Shown one piece after another: positions 56,521 to 64,000 of a stretch of 64,000 nucleotides of DNA. Position 1 is the first letter of the stretch, and each line of letters opens with the position of its first letter. Origin of the DNA: Azadirachta indica. Its lineage: Eukaryota > Streptophyta > Magnoliopsida > Sapindales > Meliaceae. The notes beneath the pieces were generated by a model, which was not told where the DNA came from, did not search any database, and was given only the letters and a program-made list of their open reading frames with translations. Where the stretch lies: the NCBI GenBank assembly GCA_022749755.1, contig CM040444.1:3785009-3849008 (forward strand), given 5' to 3'. Made by a program: the position numbers and the translations under genes.

Positions 56521-59500
56521 CTATATTAGACATCTCTTAAATATTTCATTACATACAAATATCTAAATATCGATCAAATTTTTTTTTATGAAAAGTTACA
56601 AAAATAATATAAAATTTTCTTTTCCTTTTTGCAATAATTTTAATTATATATTTCTTTTCATCAGTGATATCACATATTATATATTTATTAAAAATATATT
56701 TTAGCTTTAAAAAGTAAGATGCATACAAATTTTTACGTGGTATGAAGGAATTTTTAAGATTAATATAGACAATAATTTAATTAGAAATTATGTCAATTAT
56801 ATTATGCCAAAGAGAAAATTAAAATTATCCAAAAATTTTAGTGGAGGAAGAAATGCGCCACCCAAATTTCGATTGTAGAATTGGATCAAATCTGAAGGCC
56901 CAAACTTTAATTGCAATTGGATTTAACAGAAGGGCCCGTACTTTTATCATTGCTATCATAATAAAACCCTTTTCCAAAAATTAAAATAAATAAAATTTAT
57001 TTTACGAAAAACACAATGACGAATAAATTACGTAAATAAATAAAAATAAATTAAATTTTAATTACACATAAATAACATATCATGTTCAAGCAAATATATA
57101 CGTGTGATCATTTACAATTGAACTTTAAAAATTAATAAAAATATCTGTATTCTTAATATTTAAAATAGGTACCTTATATTTTATTTTAACTCTATTAAAG
57201 ACAAAAAAAAAAAATTATATATTTGTAAATGAAATAACACATAATTATTTGTAATAAATTTTGGTTGGACCAAAACAGAAAACTGAAGATGTTTGTAAGC
57301 TCAGTTCAGGTCAAGAAATATTGCTGCCCGGGGAAAGGTGGATAACAGATAAAAAGACAATTAGCAAGAGAATCACGAGAATAACTATCTGCTATCCCAC
57401 ATCCTAAAACCTTTCTTAGACGGTTTTCTAGTTATTTTAGAACACACAATCATGATTGAAAAATTAACTATAGAATGTTAACAAATGGTTATATATAGGT
57501 ATAGTAATTTATTGCTAAGTTGAAACTTTGTTAAAATACTGTCTTACAAATTTTAAATTTTAAAACTTTCTGTCTTTTTCTTACTTAAGCATTAAAAGAT
57601 TTTTACCCAAAAAAAAGAGCTTTCCTTCAATTTGTGTTCTTTAAAAAAAAATGCTTATTATTAAAAATATTTATTATTTTTTTTTAAAAAATTTAACATT
57701 GTATAATTATTATGATGTTTTGTCTTAAAATAATTCTTGACTAAGGTCATATGTTTTTAAGTAAAATAATTTTTTTCAATAAAAAGATAAAAATTAAAAT
57801 AAACTTATTTTTTACCTAGTAACAACAAATTTTATTTCAAAGTATTTGAATTTTGGTGATATACATTTTATTTTCAAAATTTTTGCTACGAAATTTCAGA
57901 TTTTGGCCACAAAATTTTTCGTAACTAAATAACAATTTTCTTATAGATAATAAAACTATTAGTGTGTATGTGTCGAGACGGATCAACAACACTTTAATTT
58001 TATAAAACTATTATAGGGATTAATCGAACAAATCACATTTTTACCATTAAACTATACCCACTACAATACAATTATTGTATAAAAAAGGTACTTTTGTTGA
58101 ACAAGAGACATAGGCATAATCAAGATAGGACAATTTCTTGCATTATTTGTAAACTATTTAATTTAAGGAGTTTTAATAGTTGAAATTGAGTCTAACACGT
58201 ATAATTAATGCATATTTGACAAGTCATAATTAATGCACATATGAAATATAATTTTAACCATTAAAAATATTTAGATCTAATGGTTTATAAATAATATAAA
58301 AAACTGTACAATGTTAGAGGGTTAATGATCCTTCTTCTATATATATATAGAGAGAGACAGAGAGAGAGCTATGTTTATAATTTTTTATTTCATTTTTTTT
58401 TTTACAAATATTGTATTTTATTATTAGAACATTATTTATAACCTGTTTAATATTTTTGTGACTTATAAAATCTATAATTATTATGCATAAAACAATCAAT
58501 TGTTAAGAAAAATATACAATGGTTGTATGAAGTTTATTGAAAGTATGATTGAAAATCTGAAGTCTAAATATATTTGAAATATAAATATATTTCAACATTT
58601 AAATTTAGATAATATGTTTATTTTTTAATTTAGAATTGAATCATCGTATTGAGTTGTTGGTCTTTCTTAAATTTAAAAAACTTTAAAGTCAACACTTTTG
58701 TATAAATTAATTGTATAATAATATTTAAAGAAAAAGTTTAATTATATTATTTAGACTTCTAAGATTCATTTTGAAATTGCTGCTGATTTTAAAATAATTT
58801 ATTTTCACTATACTATAGAAATAATTAGTTTCGACGAGAATTACTTAGCATTTGGTAAAGTTTATTTTTAAAATTGTTATGAATTTTAAAAAATAATTTT
58901 TATGCGTTTAATAAATTTTATTATTAAAAAAATTATAATAATACTAATTACCAAAATATACATAATAAGTAGTAATAAATAAAATTTAATTTTAGGTAAG
59001 CATTTGTTTGTGTATATAATTGATAGCAAAAAAAAGATCTAGTTATATTTTAAAAAATAATAAATAATAAGTAATATAAAGGAAAAAGTTTTTTGATTTT
59101 AACAATTTTATTTCCTAATTAAAGTTGAAATTTAATAATTATTTTATGGTTAATTTTGAGTTTTGTAACTTTGAATGAATATATTTGGTATTATATTTAC
59201 AAAATAAAAATTACTTTTGAAAATTAGATTTTGAAAAGTAACTCTTTTTTATTTTTTAAATCTATTATAAAATAAGGTGATTTTGTCAAAAATGATTGAA
59301 TTTTTTTTTCATCAAACACCTAAATGACTTTTGACTACTTAAAAAATACTTTTGTCTCTTTCAATAGTAATCCCAAACAAACCTTTAGCAATAAAGTAAA
59401 ATATTTTACTTTGTACTTAATAGTAAAAAAATATTAAAATTGATATTAATTTAAGCTAACCGACTTTGGCCAATTAAGTATTAATAAAACAAAAAGGACT

Positions 59501-60570
59501 CCAAATTACAAAATAAACAACTCAGTTTTTTTTTATCAAATATAAATTTGATAAAAAAATATAAAATAACTAATTATATAGTTTATATATAAGCGATAAA
59601 GTAAAATATTTTACTTTCTAGCAAAAAGTATCAAATACAAAATTTTCAAAAGAAAATTTCAACAAATCGAAATGAAACAATTACAAACAATTTTTTCTAG
59701 GAATTTCTTCTAGCCAAATTACAGGACTTTGATTATTAATAGCCCGATAAGCTAAATTATGAGCAAGTAAATTATGGTTCATTTGATAGAACTTTTAAAC
59801 ATAACTTTTTAATAAAAGTTTATCAATTGTTTTGTTATCATAATTTTTGGCAAAATTTAAATAATTATTTTAATGGATAAATTTTTAATATTCTATTTTA
59901 AAGAAATAATGTAAAATTATAAAATAAAGGTATTTAGATAATTTTTTCTTTTTAAAAAAGCTTATGAAGTTATATCGTCAAAAATTTAATTTTTGGGTTT
60001 TCTCTGATAAAAGAAAAATAATTTTTTAATTCTTAAAAATATTTTAAATGAATTTTTATCGTCAAATATTTTTAATTAATGAAAAATCAAACTAAAAGGA
60101 TACTATACTGTGTTAAAATGTGGCGTTTGGAAAGCCTCCATATTGGAGATAAGTTTTTCAGTTTCAGGCACAATCCAATAAATCTCCCGTTTGCTTCCTT
60201 CCTTGCCTTTAATTAACTTAACCACATTCATTGCATCATATTCGACTCGACAACATTGAACAAGTTGTGTGTGAAAGAAGTCGTAAATTCAACCATAAAA
60301 TTGGAAAAAATGAAAAGGACCCCAACATAGCACTGCTCAGCAGCCTCGGTTGAAATTTTAGGCTAAATTTTCCAAAATAACCCTAATTTGACACCGGCAA
60401 AATTCTTTGAAGCATGGCTATTTACATCATCATTTAGATTTCAATTAAGGTTATTTTGGAAAATTTACAAAATACTATATGTGATCTACATATTATATAA
60501 TTAAAATTCCATGCCCCACCCTGTGGTCATTGTCTTTTTTTTAATTTATTGAAAAAGAAAGACTTTGATC
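56521..60570. other. Flank upstream of the array pseudogene
   Basis: 56660-56990 and 58390-59600 correspond to blocks upstream of gene 2 (30870-32460). 57700-57990 is a partial dispersed-repeat copy. 59650-60560 resembles 35740-36140 (AATTAACTTAAC-ACATTCAT, ACATTGAACAAGTTGTGT, CCCCAACATAGCA). No gene was seen. Confidence 0.5.
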
Positions 60571-60707
60571 ATTATCTTTATTGGTAAAGAGATTCCGAAA
60601 TTTCCTTCTCACAATATATTAATTTGAAACTGGCGCAAAGATCTCTAAATTTACCTTGCAAGTGTCTCTTTTTCGTTCGGGACGATTAAGAAACCAAACA
60701 AATTAAG

Positions 60708-60918
60708 ATACAAAGCTGCAACTACGACTGTTGTCTTCAAAATCCTGCAAGGCCAGTACCTGCATAGATTTATTTATTTAGGAATGGTTGGTTGTTATCT
60801 ATTTTTTTTTTTTCGTTTTTTCTGATCGATGGTATTTTCGTATATATGTATGCAAGCAGTGAGCAGCAGCATTTCATTTCTTCCTCGACGTCATATCTCA
60901 ATATTTTTGGGTTTCTAT
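60708..60918 (+). pseudogene. Array pseudogene (copy 5), truncated
   Basis: Clear relic of the array family: the upstream flank, exon 1, intron and first ~20 codons of exon 2 are present. Three lesions are visible: the start codon reads ATA (60708-60710), the intron donor reads GGCCAGTAC instead of GGTCAGTAC, and homology stops at about 60918 just after the FGFL-coding segment. The rest of exon 2 is replaced by unrelated sequence. One base is also missing in the TCATATC(C)T segment. It cannot encode the family protein. Confidence 0.85.
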
Positions 60919-61059
60919 TCAATAGCTGGGTAGGAAGTCCGGCTTCATCGTAGGAGAGTATCGTCTCATACCACAAATTTTTTAAGAGAGTATTTTATGA
61001 AGTGGATCGTTTTGCAAACTGTCGATTTTGATTTCAAGTGTTCTGCCAATATTTTTCTC

Positions 61060-61811
61060 ATAATAACGTTAATTTTAACAAAGTTAATTAAAATATTATT
61101 AAATTTAAATGCCAATTAATATTGATTAATAAATTTTATCTAATAATTTATTATAACTTGTAACTATATGAAATTGTCGTTTTCTGGGGAACTTATTTTA
61201 ATTTGTATATGATTTCTACCCGAAACGACGTGATGTCTTTGTAAGTCAACATTCTGGGACCAACCAGAAACAAAGAAAGTGCCAGATTTTGCACCTCTTC
61301 CAGATCGTGAAGGACTTTCGGAATTTATGACTCGGCCATTTGATATTAGCATAAAATACAAATGTTGAAGATAGATAAATTTATTATCCAAGAAATGAAT
61401 CTATTAAGATGTTTTAAAGCTTAATGTGCACACTTATTTGATGAAACATGAAATTCTCTTATCTAATTAACCTTGCACATCACGAACTCAAATGCAGAAA
61501 GTTTAAATAAGATTTACTGCCAAGTAAACCTCATGACCCATATCGTTGATATCCGAAAATTCTACTTTTTAATCATGGGATCAACTGTGCAGAGTGATTA
61601 ATGAAGATTCTAATAATATCTTTAGTAATCCAATTCAACGATGACTATTAATGGCAAGTAATGATAGAAGAAAGCGGTGATAATTGATTGTGATGCCTGG
61701 CATTAGTAATTTTAAATTATTTAATTATTAACAAAAACAATAATAGATACTCAAATAATAATATAACTTTTATATATTTTATATCTTAAAGTTTAATGAG
61801 TCACTAAATAT
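61060..61811. repeat. Duplicated upstream block of array gene 6
   Basis: 61060-61560 parallels 33510-33910 and 41280-41720 (ATGAAATTGTCGTTTT, CTCGGCCATTTGATATTA, TCCAAGAAATGAATCTA). 61580-61800 parallels 41930-42120 before the MITE. Confidence 0.55.
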
Positions 61812-62272
61812 TAGGGGTGGTAATTTTAATAGAACCTATCAATCTGGCACGAACATGACACCAATTTAGTGGGTTTGAAGTCACTTAAAATAACATGATT
61901 ATAAATAGATCATAATAATGTAACACAATTAATAATTAGGTTGAATTCAAGTTTCAAGATGTTAACACATGAACTCTTTTATGACATGATTAATTATTTA
62001 AATAATTATTTTATTCTAATTTACTTATAATTTAATATATTTACTTTATATTTTTCACATTTTAAAAAATATTTAATATTATTTAGATAATATTATAAAT
62101 ATTTTAGAATATATATTAAAATACATTTAAAAATATGTTAAATGGATGGCATGATTATTAAATGAGTCGAGTTAAGATTTTAATTCTCAATACAATTATG
62201 AAATGAGTCGAGTTTAAAGTAGCTTGAAATATATTATAGTTTTATTTGTCACAACCTACTTTATCATCCCTA
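61812..62272. mobile_element. 461-bp hAT-type MITE
   Basis: Ends TAGGGGTGGTAAT and TTATCATCCCTA are imperfect inverted repeats of the hAT type. Flanking 8-base target duplications are CTAAATAT (61804-61811) and CTAAATAA (62273-62280), seven of eight identical. The paralogous flank at 42100-42170 reads through without the element (an empty site). It has no transposase and is AT-rich inside. Confidence 0.8.
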
Positions 62273-62885
62273 CTAAATAAAATATTGAATTAATTAAGTT
62301 TTATTCATTACAATTTATTACTTTTTTAATATAATTAATATCTCATATTAAATAAGTATTGACTAATATTAATAGTATAAATTGTTATGTAAACTTAGAA
62401 AAGTAGTTTGTGTTCTTATCACACATAACATGCTCCATATAATTTATTCTTCACCCATGTCCATTCACATTTATATTCAGCCATAAATAATGAAATGAGG
62501 GCTTACTTTAACAGTCCAACTTCGCTTTCTATGTTCCAATCAAAGTATACATTTATTTGTTTGTTTGCCAAGTAAGTATCGCACCAATCTGTTCTTTATT
62601 ATCTCTAACTGGGCTTGCTGGAGAACGGGCTCCACTGACGAAGAAATCGCCATGTTAAAATAATAACATTGAAAAAGACGTGTGTGAAAAGAAATTATAA
62701 ACTTGACAACAAAATTGGAAAAGATGAAAAGCAACCCCAAAATGTCGCAGCGTGCTGCTAGGTCGAAAATATAGTTATAAATTATATATTATATAATTAA
62801 ATTTCCATGCCCTACACCTTGTATCATTGTCTTTTTGTCTTCTTTTCCTTGTGGAAGAAAGACTTGGTCATAGTCTTCATTAGTA
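62273..62885. other. Duplicated proximal flank of array gene 6
   Basis: Resembles 35460-36180 upstream of gene 2, with CACCCATGTCCATTCACATT and GGGCTCCACTGACG shared. No gene is seen. Confidence 0.45.
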
Positions 62886-62950
62886 AAGAGCTTCCGAAAT
62901 TTCCTTCTGTTTCTTGAAACAGTATATTCCCATGTCTCACTCTATATCTA
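62886..62950 (+). promoter_or_regulatory. Core promoter of array gene 6
   Basis: AAGAGCTTCCGAAATTTCCT (62886-62905) and CTATATCTA (62942-62950); the ATG follows about 95 bases later, as in gene 3. Confidence 0.6.
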
Positions 62951-63044
62951 AAACTCATGCAAGGATTCTTTTTACCTCACAAGAGTCTCTTCTTTTCTGT
63001 AACTCTTATTCATTCGGGAAGATCAAGAAACCAAACAAATTAAG

Positions 63045-63692
63045 ATGCAAAGCTGCAACTGCTACTGTTGTCTTCAAAATCCTACAAGGTTAGCACGTGC
63101 ATACATTTAATTATTTATTTATTTAGGGTTAGTTGGTTTCTAGTTAATTACTTTGTTTCTGATCGATGGTACTTTTGTACATATGCATGCATGTAGGGAG
63201 CAGCAGCATTTCATTTCTTCGCCGACGTCATATCCTAACATTTTCGGGTTTCTGATTCCGGCGCTCATCGGTGTCGTGGGTGCGAATGTTCAGGGCGCAG
63301 CTAAGCCGCTGTTTGCAACACATAAAATAAATATCTGCTCTTTTCTTCTAGCCACAGCCGCCTACTGCGGTGCGCTTGCGGCTGACGTGAAGTACTCTCG
63401 ACGTAGTCGAGCAAATTCGTCTCGGTTCTGGCGCCTTGTTGCCGTTACTTTTGGATCGCTTTCTTCAGTCTCGTTGGTCGCTACCTTCGCTGAATGCTCT
63501 GTTGGTAATATCATTTTATTCACTGCATGGATTTGTGGAGGTATCATAGTTTTTGTCTACCAATACGGCAAATCGTTTATGGCTGCTCTTCGTTGGCTTT
63601 GCTACGATCTCTTAAAGCCGTTTTTCTCCTACACTTTCAATTTGTTTCAAGGTGACAACATGGACACCCAGCCCCAACTGCCGCCGGTGTAA
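63045..63692 (+). CDS. Array gene 6: Cys-rich N-terminus, four-helix membrane protein
   Basis: Same unknown family. Exons 63045-63088 and 63197-63692 (108-bp intron, AG/GTTAGC donor and TGTAG acceptor); 179 aa. The N-terminus MQSCNCYCC has five Cys in its first nine residues counting the CC pair. Four predicted helices, the NVQGAA-PLFATHK signature (Lys instead of Glu or Asp before Pro) and the tail PQLPPV are intact. The splice joins Thr to Arg-Glu, where genes 1-4 have Ser-Ser. No lesion was found. This is the last copy before the right edge, so the array may continue beyond. Confidence 0.8.
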
Positions 63693-63867
63693 GAGTGCAT
63701 CATCAGCGGAGGGATTCCCTACACATGAAGGTGTAATAACATTTCGGCCTTGAAAAGCCAGCTATGCCGAAATAACAAATCAACAACAAATATATACTTT
63801 ACCTGTTTTTAACTTTCGCTTGAAAAACTGAACTTTATTTATAGTCAGGAGTTTAGTGTTCCGTGAC

Positions 63868-63873
63868 AATAAA
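63868..63873 (+). terminator. Polyadenylation signal of array gene 6
   Basis: AATAAA in GTGACAATAAAATTCC, about 175 bases after the stop; same context as genes 1, 3 and 4. Confidence 0.55.
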
Positions 63874-64000
63874 ATTCCTGTGTGTGTTGCATAATATTAT
63901 CAGAAAATGGTTTTTGTGGAGTCTGGTCAACCTATTTTCCATCTCCGTCCGTTCGCGGGCTACAAGAGAAGTGCGCTCTTACACGTGACAATTTAAGCGG
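63874..64000. other. 3' flank of gene 6 to window end
   Basis: Contains TTTTTGTGGAGTC and a GCGGGCTACAAGAG-AGTGCGCTC block equivalent to those at 22648-22710 and 37230-37260. The window ends inside it. Confidence 0.5.

Noticed and set aside
60770..60976. Minus-strand 68-codon frame across the array pseudogene
   Set aside because: It spans pseudogene intron, exon remnant and unrelated DNA; no homologue recognised.

Overview
The window is nuclear DNA of a flowering plant, almost certainly a eudicot. It is AT-rich and has short GT-AG introns. The conserved genes are a cytosolic leucyl-tRNA synthetase, Rab GTPases of the plant RABD1 and RABA2 types, and a CYP72A P450. The intergenic DNA is full of MITEs, LTR-element remnants and old duplications. 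A woody eudicot such as Citrus would fit, but that is only a guess. No bacterial, organellar, CRISPR or viral content was seen.

Left part (1-14 kb): single-copy housekeeping genes. The minus-strand 5' end of cytosolic LeuRS runs off the left edge. RABD1 (Rab1 type, ER-to-Golgi traffic; plus strand, eight exons) and RABA2 (Rab11 type, trans-Golgi/endosome traffic; minus strand, two exons) sit tail to tail. Between them is a near-perfect 257-bp tandem duplication carrying TGGGCCCA motifs. A diverged duplication of about 640 bp lies between LeuRS and RABD1.

Middle (14-22 kb): gene-free and extremely AT-rich. It contains a repeat family in two adjacent copies (another copy at 55-56.5 kb), a 1.2-kb foldback element, a 280-bp MITE and a 93-bp-arm inverted repeat that overlaps the promoter of the first array gene.

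Right part (21.9 kb to the edge): an array of small-protein genes, all on the plus strand, which is the most unusual feature of the window. Five copies look intact (starts at 21899, 36308, 45071, 50770 and 63045) and one is a truncated pseudogene (60708). Each intact gene has a 44-nt first exon encoding a Cys-rich N-terminus, a 89-108 bp intron, and a second exon encoding four predicted membrane helices and the C-terminus QLPPV or PQLPPV. I do not recognise the family; predicted lengths are 169-179 residues. Copies share proximal promoter blocks, and four keep a polyadenylation signal. Several also share kilobases of flanking sequence, so the array grew by segmental duplication. One copy looks mosaic, which suggests gene conversion. 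An intact four-exon CYP72A gene (517 codons) and a decayed Ty1/copia 5' end lie in the gap between copies 1 and 2. A 2.1-kb insertion before copy 3 and a hAT-type MITE before copy 6 can be delimited by comparing paralogous flanks.

Functionally, the two Rabs and LeuRS are ordinary housekeeping genes. The membrane-protein array and the P450 are the lineage-variable part. No pathway linking them can be shown from sequence alone.
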